Shown piece after piece: positions 20,750-28,502 of a DNA stretch of 33,446 nt; positions within the stretch are counted from its first letter, which is position 1; each line of letters opens with the position of its first letter. Both the position numbers and the translations under genes were made by a program. The stretch is taken from positions 1 to 33,446 of the forward strand of contig SFEX01000017.1 of the NCBI GenBank assembly GCA_004557075.1, written 5' to 3'. This stretch comes from Clostridiales bacterium (GTDB taxonomy: Bacteria > Bacillota > Clostridia > Oscillospirales > Oscillospiraceae). The notes under the pieces are model-generated. The model ran no database searches. It was given only the letters and a program-made list of their open reading frames with translations, and had not been told where the DNA came from.

Positions 20750-23479
20750 ATGGCAAGAGAAAAGATTGCAGCACTCGGCAAGAAAATGACCGACCGAATC
20801 CCACAGAAGCTCGGTCTGGCAAAAATCACCGAGGAAGATCCCGAATACTACGGCCTTGCGTGCGTAGTAAGCGACGAGGAGGCGGACGTCGCCCTGGCTA
20901 TGGGCCTTCGCAAGCCGACCACACCGGAGAAGATCGCGGCAAAAATGGGCAAGGATGTCGCCTATGTCCGGAAAATCATGGACGGTCTGGCTGTTAAGGG
21001 CGTTCTGGAGTACAACTATGACACTCCCGACGGAAGCCGTCAGTACGTTCTGCCTATCTTCGTTCCCGGCGCGGCGGAGCTCATGAACATGAACCTCGAA
21101 CAGGTCACGGAGCATCCCCAGATAGCCAGATTCTTTGAGCGTATGGCATATCTGCCGCTGACCAAGATCACCCCGATGGTACCTCCCGGAGGCAACGGCA
21201 TCGGCATGCACGTCGTTCCCGTTGAGAAGGCAATTCCCGCAACCAATGAATCTGTTGATCTTGAGCATCTGTCCCACTGGCTCAAGAAGTATGAGGGTCA
21301 GCTCGGCGTCGGCTACTGCTCCTGCCGTAACGCAATGCGCCTTGTTGAGGAAGGCTGCGGCGAGCTTCAGGAGGAATGTTGCATTGCTGTCGGCACCTTT
21401 GCAAGATACTGCACCGAGACCGGCAAGGGCCGTGACATCACCTATGAAGAGGCAATGCATATCCTCCAGCGTGCAGAGGAAAACGGCTATGTCCACCAGA
21501 TAACCAACATCGACGGTGAGGATAAGATCTTTGCCATCTGCAACTGTGCTCTTGGTTCCTGCTTCGCCCTGCGCACCTCCCAGCTTTTCAATACCCCCAA
21601 TATGTCCGCCTCCGCATACCGCGCACACGTCGATAAGGAAAAGTGCGTCGCCTGCGGCAAGTGCGTTGAGGTCTGCCCCGCCGGCGCTGCCAAGCTCGGC
21701 CAGAAGCTCTGCACCAAGGACGGTCCTGTAGAATATCCCAAGCAGCCTCTGCCCGATGACAATCACTGGGGCGAGCACATGTGGAATGTCGACTATAAGA
21801 ACACAAACCAGCAAAACTGCCACGAGAGCGGCACCGCTCCCTGTAAGGCATCCTGCCCTGCGCACATCGCCGTTCAGGGCTATATCAAGATGGCAGCCCA
21901 GGGCCGCTACCTTGACGCTCTCAAGCTTATAAAGCAGGATAACCCGTTCCCCGCAGTCTGCGGCAGCATCTGCAACCGCCGCTGTGAGGATGCCTGCACC
22001 CGCGGCAAGATCGACCGTGCAGTCGCAATCGACGAGATCAAGAAGTTCATCGCCGAGAAGGAACTGAGCGAGAAGACCCGCTACATCCCTGAAAAGCGCC
22101 GTCATAAGATCCCCGACGTTGACTACGTTGATAAGATCGCCGTTATCGGCGCAGGTCCTGCCGGTATGAGCTGCGCATACTATCTCGCAGAGATGGGCTA
22201 CGCGAACGTTACCGTGTTTGACCGCAACAAGATCCCCGGCGGTATGCTCACTCTCGGCATCCCCAGCTTCCGCCTCGACCGCAAGGTCATCAACGCCGAG
22301 ATCGACGTCCTCAAGAAGATGGGCGTTAAGTTCAAGTGCGGCGTTGAGGTCGGCAAGGATATCACCATCGCCGAGCTGCGCAAGCAGGGCTACAAGGGCT
22401 TCTTCGTCGCCATCGGCGCACAGCATAGCTCTAAGCTTGGCATCGTAGGCGAAGACCTCACCGGCGTTTACGGCGGCGTTGACTTCCTGCGTGAAGTAAA
22501 CCTCGGCAATAAGCCCGTAATAGGCAAGAAGGTCGCAGTCGTCGGCGGCGGCAACGTCGCAATGGACGTCGTGCGCACAGCCGTCCGTCTCGGCGCAGAG
22601 GAGGCATATATTGTCTACCGCCGCTCCGAGGAGGAGATGCCCGCAGATAAGGAAGAAGTCGCAGAAGCACTCGCAGAAGGCGTAAAGTTCTGCTACCTCA
22701 ATGCTCCTGTTGAGATCACCGGCACCGCAGCCGGCAAGGTCAACGGCCTCAAGGTCGAGATCATGGAGCTTGGTGAGCCCGATGAGAAGGGTCGCCGCAA
22801 GCCCGTCGGCACCGGTAAGTTCAAGACCATCAAGGTCAACTCCGTTATTGCCGCCGTCGGTCAGACCATCGACTGGGGCGATCTCGATGTCGGAGCGCTC
22901 AAGACCTCCGGCAAGGGCACCGCAATGGCAGACCCCGTCACCCTCCAGACCGCAGAGCCCGACATCTTTGTCGGCGGCGATGTTTACACCGGCCCGAAGT
23001 TCGCTATCGACGCTATCGCGGCAGGTCGTGAGGGCGCAATAAGCCTGCACCGCTTTGTTCAGGATAATCAGAGCCTTACCCTCGCAAGAAATCCGAGAGA
23101 TTTCTACGAGCTGGATAAGGACAATGTCGTTATCGACCTCAACTGCTTCGACGCACCTGTACGCCAGGAGGTCAAGCACGATCCGCGCAAGGCAAAGACC
23201 ATGAAGAACGACCGCATCACCTTCACCGAGGAGCAGGTCAAGGCCGAGGCTTCCCGCTGCTTAGGCTGCGGCGTCAGCATTGTCGACCAGAACAAGTGCA
23301 TCGGCTGCGGTCTGTGCACCACCCGCTGCGAGTTTGACGCGATCCATCTGCACCGCGATCATCCCGAGGCAACGAAGATGATCAGGACCGACGACAAGAT
23401 CCCGCCTCTGGCAGTATATGCCGCAAAGCGCGCAGCAAAAATCCACATCAAGGATCTCAAGGCAAAATTTTCAAAGTAA
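20750..23479 (+). CDS. Multidomain Fe-S/FAD/NAD(P) oxidoreductase, copy 3
   Basis: A 909-residue paralog of the two other flavoproteins. It contains EYYGLACVVSDEEADVA and a winged-helix-like segment (~60-92), MVPPGGNGIGMHVVPVEKAI, YCSCRNAMRL (~189) and AICNCALGSCFALR (~262), ferredoxin motif CVACGKCVEVCPAG (~298), CKASCPAHIAVQGYIK (~363), FAD loop VIGAGPAGMSC (~464), NAD(P) loop VVGGGNVAMDV (~597) and a C-terminal CLGCG...CIGCGLCTTRCEFDA (~837-870). The frame is open further upstream, but ATG 20750 follows AAGGAGAAAGGAG and is the true start. A hypA-like gene follows after 18 bases and a tetR diverges. Codon use is noticeably more biased (nearly all CTC, AAG, GCA) than in copy 1, hinting at high expression. 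Confidence 0.87.
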   Translation: MAREKIAALGKKMTDRIPQKLGLAKITEEDPEYYGLACVVSDEEADVALAMGLRKPTTPEKIAAKMGKDVAYVRKIMDGLAVKGVLEYNYDTPDGSRQYVLPIFVPGAAELMNMNLEQVTEHPQIARFFERMAYLPLTKITPMVPPGGNGIGMHVVPVEKAIPATNESVDLEHLSHWLKKYEGQLGVGYCSCRNAMRLVEEGCGELQEECCIAVGTFARYCTETGKGRDITYEEAMHILQRAEENGYVHQITNIDGEDKIFAICNCALGSCFALRTSQLFNTPNMSASAYRAHVDKEKCVACGKCVEVCPAGAAKLGQKLCTKDGPVEYPKQPLPDDNHWGEHMWNVDYKNTNQQNCHESGTAPCKASCPAHIAVQGYIKMAAQGRYLDALKLIKQDNPFPAVCGSICNRRCEDACTRGKIDRAVAIDEIKKFIAEKELSEKTRYIPEKRRHKIPDVDYVDKIAVIGAGPAGMSCAYYLAEMGYANVTVFDRNKIPGGMLTLGIPSFRLDRKVINAEIDVLKKMGVKFKCGVEVGKDITIAELRKQGYKGFFVAIGAQHSSKLGIVGEDLTGVYGGVDFLREVNLGNKPVIGKKVAVVGGGNVAMDVVRTAVRLGAEEAYIVYRRSEEEMPADKEEVAEALAEGVKFCYLNAPVEITGTAAGKVNGLKVEIMELGEPDEKGRRKPVGTGKFKTIKVNSVIAAVGQTIDWGDLDVGALKTSGKGTAMADPVTLQTAEPDIFVGGDVYTGPKFAIDAIAAGREGAISLHRFVQDNQSLTLARNPRDFYELDKDNVVIDLNCFDAPVRQEVKHDPRKAKTMKNDRITFTEEQVKAEASRCLGCGVSIVDQNKCIGCGLCTTRCEFDAIHLHRDHPEATKMIRTDDKIPPLAVYAAKRAAKIHIKDLKAKFSK

Positions 23480-23497
23480 TCATCGGAGGATAGATCC

Positions 23498-23842
23498 ATG
23501 CATGAGCTTGGAACAGTGTTTTATGTCATCAAGGAAGTAGAGAAGCTCTGCGACGAGAATAAGCTGACGAAGGTCGGCAGCGTGACGCTGCAGATCGGCG
23601 AGGTCAGCGGAATAATCCCTGAGTATATCGTCGACTGCTGGAACTGGGCTATAAAGGAGTCCAAGTACATGCAGGAGGCGGAGCTCAAGGTCGAGAAGCT
23701 GGAAGCTGTGACCTTCTGCGAGGACTGCAAACAGACCTATCCGACGGTGAAATACGCCAAGGTGTGCCCATATTGCAAGAGCGAGAACACATATCTCGTG
23801 ACGGGCAATGAGTACATCATAAAAGAAATTGAGGCCATGTAG
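23498..23842 (+). CDS. hypA: HypA-like nickel metallochaperone, copy 2
   Basis: A 114-residue HypA-type protein with the MHELG nickel-site start, IGEVSGIIPEYIVDCWNWA core, and zinc ribbon CEDC and CPYC separated by 13 residues. It follows oxr3 by 18 bases with GGAGG upstream, and a strong terminator follows. It is clearly a paralog of the HypA behind oxr1, yet quite diverged, so this pairing of flavoprotein and HypA is either old or was duplicated as a unit long ago. As with the other copy, there is no hydrogenase gene nearby. It could instead supply a metal to, or structurally assist, the adjacent flavoprotein (inference). Confidence 0.88.
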   Translation: MHELGTVFYVIKEVEKLCDENKLTKVGSVTLQIGEVSGIIPEYIVDCWNWAIKESKYMQEAELKVEKLEAVTFCEDCKQTYPTVKYAKVCPYCKSENTYLVTGNEYIIKEIEAM

Positions 23843-23860
23843 CCTCAGCTAAAGCAAACA

Positions 23861-23895
23861 AAATATGCAGGCTCAACTGAGCCTGCATATTTTTA
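23861..23895 (+). terminator. Terminator of oxr3-hypA
   Basis: ATATGCAGGCTCA pairs perfectly with TGAGCCTGCATAT around AC, followed by TTTTT. Confidence 0.85.
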
Positions 23896-23902
23896 CACTT
23901 AT

Positions 23903-23936
23903 AAAAAGCGGAAGCCCGTGAAGGCTTCCGCTTTTT
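23903..23936 (-). terminator. Terminator of the SLH-protein gene
   Basis: AAAAAGCGGAAGCC pairs with GGCTTCCGCTTTTT around CGTGAA. It lies nine bases after the SLH-protein stop on the minus strand, with T-tracts on both strands. Confidence 0.8.
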
Positions 23937-23944
23937 GTTTTTCG

Positions 23945-26158
23945 TTACATCTGGCAGTAGCGTGCCAGAATGGCGGCCATGTGGCCTCGGCTTGCGTTGT
24001 TATTGGGACGGAAAGAGCCATCCTCGTAGCCGTTTACAACGCCGTTGCGAGTCGCCCAAAGCACCGCGCTGCGGTAGGGGACAGCGATATCAGCCGAATC
24101 AGTGAAGGTGAGAACACCGCTGAGAGCGGGAGAGCCTTCGTAACGGTACAGCATGGTGACAAGCTGTGCGCGGGTGATGTTTCTGGTCGGCTCGAAGCTC
24201 GTCTCCGTAACGCCGTTTGTGATGCCGCTGTTATATGCCCAGACTATCGCGTCATATGCCCAGTAGCTCTTGTCAACATCCGTGAAAGGCTCGCTCATAC
24301 CCTCAACGGAGGGGCTGCCCTCCATGCGGTAGAGCACGGTGGCGAACATTGCGCGCGTCATGTTGGTGGTGGGGGCGAAGGTGTCGCCGGTCATGCCGTT
24401 CATAAGCCCCTGCTTCCATACATATTCGACCTCGCTGCGGCACCAGTAATCCTCGGGAACGTCCTTGAACGGGAAGGGAACATACTCGCCGCAGACCGTG
24501 CACTGTATGCCGTCAAAGCTGTGTCCCTTCGCGGGAACGGCCTCGGATACTGCCAGAACCTCACCGCATACGCTGCAATGGCTGCCTTCGGTGCAGCCTG
24601 CCTCGGTGCAGGTGGGCTCTTTCGCCTCGACATCAACGACCTTAGTGTGACCGGTGGAGGGGATCTCCTTCTGAGCCTCAAGAACCTCGCCGCATACACT
24701 GCAAACGATCTCGGCGGTCAGACCGGTTTCGGTGCAGGTTGGCTCTACTGCCGCCTTGCCCTCAACGGGAGCATGTCCCTTGGCGGGGATCACTATGTCC
24801 TTGGCGTTGGTCTGGGTGATGCATTCTTCGTCGAGGAAAAGTTTGCCGCAGGTGGCGCATTCGTAATATGCGATATGACCGTCCTCGGTGCAGGTGGGCT
24901 CAAGACCACGCACGCTCCTGAGCGTGTTGTGGGTGCAGTCGCTGAACGGGGTAACGGTGAGGGTGACCTCGTCGGACACATAAAACACCTTGTCGCTGAG
25001 ATTATAGATAACGCAGACAAACTTTCTGCCATCGTCTCTCATAGTGGTGTTCTGCACGGTGAAGGTATCGCCGTTGCCGAGAGACTTGCCGGCTATGCGG
25101 GCGATAAGGCTAATAATGTCGATGTTCTCAAAGTTTATGTCATTGAGATTCGTAAGATCGTCAGGCTCGAGCCACATATACTTGTAGGTCTTGCCCGCAA
25201 GCTGATCGAGAAGGCTGAGGTTTACCTTGACCTTGAATACGGCGTTCTCGGTCTCGGTAACGGTGACATTGTCAGGCCCCGTAACGTCCAGCTCACTGCC
25301 GAAAAGACCCGCGATGACCTTCAAAATCTGATAAGGCTCGAGGTTTGCTATGATGGAGCTGATGTCCACATCACCGGCGATAAGCGCCTTTATGACGGCG
25401 ACGAGCTGGTTGATGTCAAGCTTATCGAGAATGGGCTTGAGAGCCTCGTTATCGCCGATAATGGCAGTGATGAGAGCAACAAGCTGCTCGGTGTCAAGAT
25501 TTTCGATAATGGAGCCGATATCCTGATCGCCTGCGATAAGTCCCTTTATGACGGCAACGAGCTGATTGATGTCGAGCTTGTCAAGAATGGGCTTGAGAGC
25601 CTCGTTATCGCCGATAAGGCCGGTAATAAGAGCAACAAGCTGCTCGGTGTCAAGGTTTTCAATAATGGAGCCGATATCCTGATCGCCTGCGATAAGTCCT
25701 TTTATGACGGCAACGAGCTGATTGATGTCGAGCTTGTCAAGAATGGGCTTGAGAGTCTCGTTATCGCCGATAAGGCCGGTGATAAGAGCAACAAGCTGCT
25801 CGGTGTCGAGCTTTTCAAGCAACGAACCGATATCAGTGTCGCCCCCGATAAGTCCCTTTATGACGGCGACAAGCTCGTTTATATCGAGCTTATCCAGAAC
25901 GGGGCCGATATCGACCTTGTCCTTAATCAGCGCGGCTATGAGTTGCGCCAACTGATTATAATCGAGCTTATCAAGGATGCTGCCGAGATCTGGGGAGTTA
26001 GTGTCCCCGTTTATTATCTTCTCAACAGCCGCAATGATCTCCTCCATGTCGATGCTTCCGGTTTCCCCCGAAGCGGCAGCGTCGGCAAGAGCGCCGACAG
26101 GCAGCAGTGAGAATACAAGCACCAGTGCCATCAGCATGCTTATAATGCGTCTTTTCAT
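23945..26158 (-). CDS. Secreted repeat protein with S-layer homology domains
   Basis: A 737-residue exported cell-surface protein. Residues 1-~25 are a signal peptide (MKRRIISM, hydrophobic core, ALA cleavage site). Residues ~60-293 contain nine 26-residue repeats alternating between ILDKLDINQLVAVIKGLI and IIENLDTEQLVALITGLI types, so the true period is 52 residues (156 bases). An Ig-like region follows (~295-420). Then come Cys-rich segments with the pattern EPTCTEAG...CSVCGEVL, repeated about three times and ending in a shorter CTVCGEY. Three SLH domains (FKDVPEDYW, FTDVDKSYW, FTDSADIAV) close the protein and would anchor it to the wall. AAAGGAGGT precedes ATG. The ligand of the helical repeat is unknown. 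Confidence 0.88.
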   Translation of the reverse strand: MKRRIISMLMALVLVFSLLPVGALADAAASGETGSIDMEEIIAAVEKIINGDTNSPDLGSILDKLDYNQLAQLIAALIKDKVDIGPVLDKLDINELVAVIKGLIGGDTDIGSLLEKLDTEQLVALITGLIGDNETLKPILDKLDINQLVAVIKGLIAGDQDIGSIIENLDTEQLVALITGLIGDNEALKPILDKLDINQLVAVIKGLIAGDQDIGSIIENLDTEQLVALITAIIGDNEALKPILDKLDINQLVAVIKALIAGDVDISSIIANLEPYQILKVIAGLFGSELDVTGPDNVTVTETENAVFKVKVNLSLLDQLAGKTYKYMWLEPDDLTNLNDINFENIDIISLIARIAGKSLGNGDTFTVQNTTMRDDGRKFVCVIYNLSDKVFYVSDEVTLTVTPFSDCTHNTLRSVRGLEPTCTEDGHIAYYECATCGKLFLDEECITQTNAKDIVIPAKGHAPVEGKAAVEPTCTETGLTAEIVCSVCGEVLEAQKEIPSTGHTKVVDVEAKEPTCTEAGCTEGSHCSVCGEVLAVSEAVPAKGHSFDGIQCTVCGEYVPFPFKDVPEDYWCRSEVEYVWKQGLMNGMTGDTFAPTTNMTRAMFATVLYRMEGSPSVEGMSEPFTDVDKSYWAYDAIVWAYNSGITNGVTETSFEPTRNITRAQLVTMLYRYEGSPALSGVLTFTDSADIAVPYRSAVLWATRNGVVNGYEDGSFRPNNNASRGHMAAILARYCQM

Positions 26159-26210
26159 TGTAGACCTCCTTTGTCTCCATTGACGTGATTGGTGTCAATT
26201 TACCACAAAA

Positions 26211-26239
26211 ATTATACAATTTATTTACAACCGCAGCAA
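26211..26239 (-). promoter_or_regulatory. Promoter of the SLH-protein gene
   Basis: On the minus strand TTGCTG (26239-26234), 17 bases, TATAAT (26216-26211). A 6-bp inverted repeat ATTGAC-N9-GTCAAT (26179-26199) lies in the leader. The rest of 26240-26362 shows nothing recognisable. Confidence 0.65.
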
Positions 26240-26362
26240 GACATTTGAGAGAACATATTACAAAATTAGCATATTGTACAGACTTGGGAGCAAAATTTTG
26301 TGAAAATTTTTGGCTATGTTAGGTTCTAAAAGAGCTATACTCGGCATAGCCAGCGCAAAGTA

Positions 26363-26398
26363 AAAAACTCGGAGACATGTGTCTCCGAGCTTTTTTCA
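26363..26398 (-). terminator. Terminator of psd
   Basis: AAAAAACTCGGAGACA pairs with GTCTCCGAGCTTTTTT just after the psd stop on the minus strand; both strands have T-tracts. Confidence 0.8.
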
Positions 26399-27235
26399 TC
26401 AGCAGCCGGCCTTTCGGCCTATTGCCGAGCCGTATTTTACTATTGCCTCTTTGTCGCTTAATGTAGCGTCAAAAACCTCCTGCGGTATATCGACTGTACC
26501 CTCCTTAAACAGAAGAACGATGGTGGAGCCGCCAAACTCAAAGAAGCCCTTTTCCTCGCCGCGATGGATAATGCAGGCCTCGTGGTGGTTGCATATCCTG
26601 CCGACAAGGCAGGCACCGACCTCGATCTGAGTGACAGTGCCGAAGTTTTTTGTGTTCAGAACCGTATATTCGCGCGTGTTCTGCACGAATACGGGCTGCT
26701 TTCGCACAACGATGGGCTGCACCGGGTGATAGCGCCCGGGAATACGGTGGTTGCCGCTTTTGAAGCCGTCGTCGATATAGCAGTAGCGATGGTAGTTTTC
26801 AACGCCCAGCCTCAGCACAAGGCAGGTGCCGTTGAGGTACTCGCCCGCGATACTGCTGCCGCCGACGAGATCTTCAATATTATAATAGCTGTCTTTTATG
26901 GAGAACACCGAATCGCCGCTGATCCTGTATGCCGACATATAGCCGTCGCAGGGCGATATCAGCGTGTCCGGGTCGCGGTCTATCGGCCGCGCCTCGGGCT
27001 TTATGCTTCGCGTGAAGAAGTCGTTGAAGGAGCGGTAGCTGCGCTGGGCGTATTCGTTCATGTCGATATTGTTTGAGCGCACGAAACCCTCAATGCGCTT
27101 TACCGAGAGCGCAGAGTCCATATATAAGCCGCCAAGCGCGGTTATGAAGGGCCTTGTCATTATGCTGCGCGCGGGCTTGCCGAGCCTTGTGCAGTAGCAG
27201 TATTTAAGACCCAGAGTCATTCTTTTGCTTGCCAT
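26399..27235 (-). CDS. psd: Phosphatidylserine decarboxylase proenzyme
   Basis: A 278-residue membrane-associated enzyme that converts phosphatidylserine to phosphatidylethanolamine using a self-generated pyruvoyl group. Seen: SPCDGYMSAYRI, the HRYCYIDDG active-site histidine region, RIPGRYHPVQP, and the processing motif FGGSTIVLLF near residue 230; the usual LGST is GGST here, with the cleaved Gly-Ser bond kept. The length is normal for the clostridial type. The ATG overlaps the end of the upstream flippase-like gene by 32 bases, with AAGGGG inside that gene, so the two are co-translated. Both products act on phospholipids at the membrane. Confidence 0.93.
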   Translation of the reverse strand: MASKRMTLGLKYCYCTRLGKPARSIMTRPFITALGGLYMDSALSVKRIEGFVRSNNIDMNEYAQRSYRSFNDFFTRSIKPEARPIDRDPDTLISPCDGYMSAYRISGDSVFSIKDSYYNIEDLVGGSSIAGEYLNGTCLVLRLGVENYHRYCYIDDGFKSGNHRIPGRYHPVQPIVVRKQPVFVQNTREYTVLNTKNFGTVTQIEVGACLVGRICNHHEACIIHRGEEKGFFEFGGSTIVLLFKEGTVDIPQEVFDATLSDKEAIVKYGSAIGRKAGC

Positions 27236-28277
27236 TGTTTTCCCCTTGCTTAATTTTGCTCCTGATGAAGAGCACTAAAATAAGTATGCCGCAGAACAGG
27301 AAGGTGCTGTAGAAGCTTATGCCGCGGCTGAGCAGCTCAACGCTCACCGGATCGGCCACAATGTGCTTCAATCCGCCGAGAAGGATGAAGTCGGCAACGC
27401 CGACGGCGCCCGGCACGGGCACAGCGTTCGAGCCGAGAACCGCGAGAGCCTGCGCCGAAAAGGCGTCGAAAGCCTTTGAAAGCATCCCGCCGACGCTCAT
27501 ATACACGCAGACGGCGACTAAAATTACCGAAAGCCGCTGAGCGAAATTGCACAGGAATACCTTTATGAGCAGCCGTGTCTCGCTTTTAAGGAGCAGGCCG
27601 CATTCCTTGTACTGCTTTATGATGCCCAAGAGCTTTTCGTATTGCTGATCGTAATTTTTAACTATGCGCAGCTTGCACAGCAGCTTGAGACACCAGCGGC
27701 ACACAGAGAGCACGACGGCGTCGTTAAAAATGCACAGCAGAAAGATGATTATGAATATGATCTGTATAACAGTGCCGAGGGCAATAAAAATTTTCGGTGC
27801 TGCCGGCATATTAAGAAGCATATGCGGCTTTATAATGATGCAGATGCCGCTGATTATCAGAATCGACACCGTATACATCACGAGATTGAGCAGCAGCGCT
27901 ATCGCCGCTACTGCGGCGGGTATGCCGCGGCGCATCATAACCAGCAGGGCGGCCGGCTGACCGCCCGCAGCGGATGGGGTTATGTCGGAAAAATATATAT
28001 CCGTTGCGGAGAACAGGATGGCGCTTCCGGCGGAAAAGGGGTGCGAGAAGAACGTGCAGGTGCACTGAAGCCCAAGCCCCTCAAAATAAACAAAACCGAA
28101 GGCACACAGAAAAGCGGCGGTGATCCACAGCGGATCGGTCTTGCCGAGGAAGCGTATGAAGCAAGGCCATGAAAATCCTTTCGAGCCGGAGGTGATGACA
28201 AGCACCGTTCCGACGGAGATGACTATAAGCAATATGAGCCAAAGCAGATTCTTGAGTGTCTTATTCATACATTTCAT
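27204..28277 (-). CDS. LPG-synthase transmembrane / YbhN-type flippase-like protein
   Basis: A ~357-residue integral membrane protein of the UPF0104/YbhN family (lysylphosphatidylglycerol synthase transmembrane domain). It has about eight hydrophobic helices, the signature TDIYFSDITPSAAGGQPAALLVMMRRGI, and near the C-terminus NAVPVPGAVGVADFILLGGL. Only the membrane half is present; the cytosolic aminoacyl-transfer domain of MprF is missing, so a lipid-translocating or structural role is more likely than lipid aminoacylation. ATG 28277 and ATG 28268 are both possible starts and neither has a clear ribosome binding site. It overlaps psd and diverges from glnN with its own promoter. Confidence 0.85.
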   Translation of the reverse strand: MKCMNKTLKNLLWLILLIVISVGTVLVITSGSKGFSWPCFIRFLGKTDPLWITAAFLCAFGFVYFEGLGLQCTCTFFSHPFSAGSAILFSATDIYFSDITPSAAGGQPAALLVMMRRGIPAAVAAIALLLNLVMYTVSILIISGICIIIKPHMLLNMPAAPKIFIALGTVIQIIFIIIFLLCIFNDAVVLSVCRWCLKLLCKLRIVKNYDQQYEKLLGIIKQYKECGLLLKSETRLLIKVFLCNFAQRLSVILVAVCVYMSVGGMLSKAFDAFSAQALAVLGSNAVPVPGAVGVADFILLGGLKHIVADPVSVELLSRGISFYSTFLFCGILILVLFIRSKIKQGENNGKQKNDSGS

Positions 28278-28331
28278 GTGCGTTTATTGTCCGCACACCG
28301 ACAAAACTGTGTGGTTTTAATTAGTACAGTC

Positions 28332-28360
28332 AGTATACACTTATGCCATAGCTTTGTCAA
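28332..28360 (-). promoter_or_regulatory. Promoter of the flippase-like/psd operon
   Basis: On the minus strand TTGACA (28360-28355), 17 bases, TATACT (28337-28332), about 55 bases upstream of the start codon. Confidence 0.75.
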
Positions 28361-28412
28361 GGGAAAGCATAAGTATATGAAAGCGATATACCTAAACATA
28401 CGACAAAGAATA

Positions 28413-28441
28413 TTGACAAAACGAAAGCCCGGGAATATAAT
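28413..28441 (+). promoter_or_regulatory. Consensus promoter of glnN
   Basis: TTGACA (28413-28418), exactly 17 bases, and TATAAT (28436-28441): a perfect sigma-70 consensus. Transcription would start near 28448. Two CATATG hexamers at 28454-28459 and 28465-28470 lie in the leader. Confidence 0.85.
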
Positions 28442-28502
28442 GCCTCCATTATTCATATGACAAGCATATGGATTAAAAACAAAAACGAAAGGTGGAACTA
28501 CT

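Noticed and set aside
20744..23179. Long minus-strand ORF opposite oxr3 (811 codons)
   Set aside because: Antisense shadow; no motif, no ribosome binding site, and Leu/Ala/Asp-rich composition.
10054..23842. Reading the two hypA genes as proof of a NiFe-hydrogenase locus
   Set aside because: No hydrogenase large or small subunit, hypBCDEF or endopeptidase is encoded in the window.
25380..25860. Possible CRISPR array
   Set aside because: The 156-base repeats are in-frame coding repeats of a surface protein with no unique spacers; no cas genes are present.
23918..26110. Plus-strand ORF opposite the SLH-protein gene (730 codons)
   Set aside because: Its repeats mirror the sense repeats; the sense frame has a signal peptide and SLH domains.
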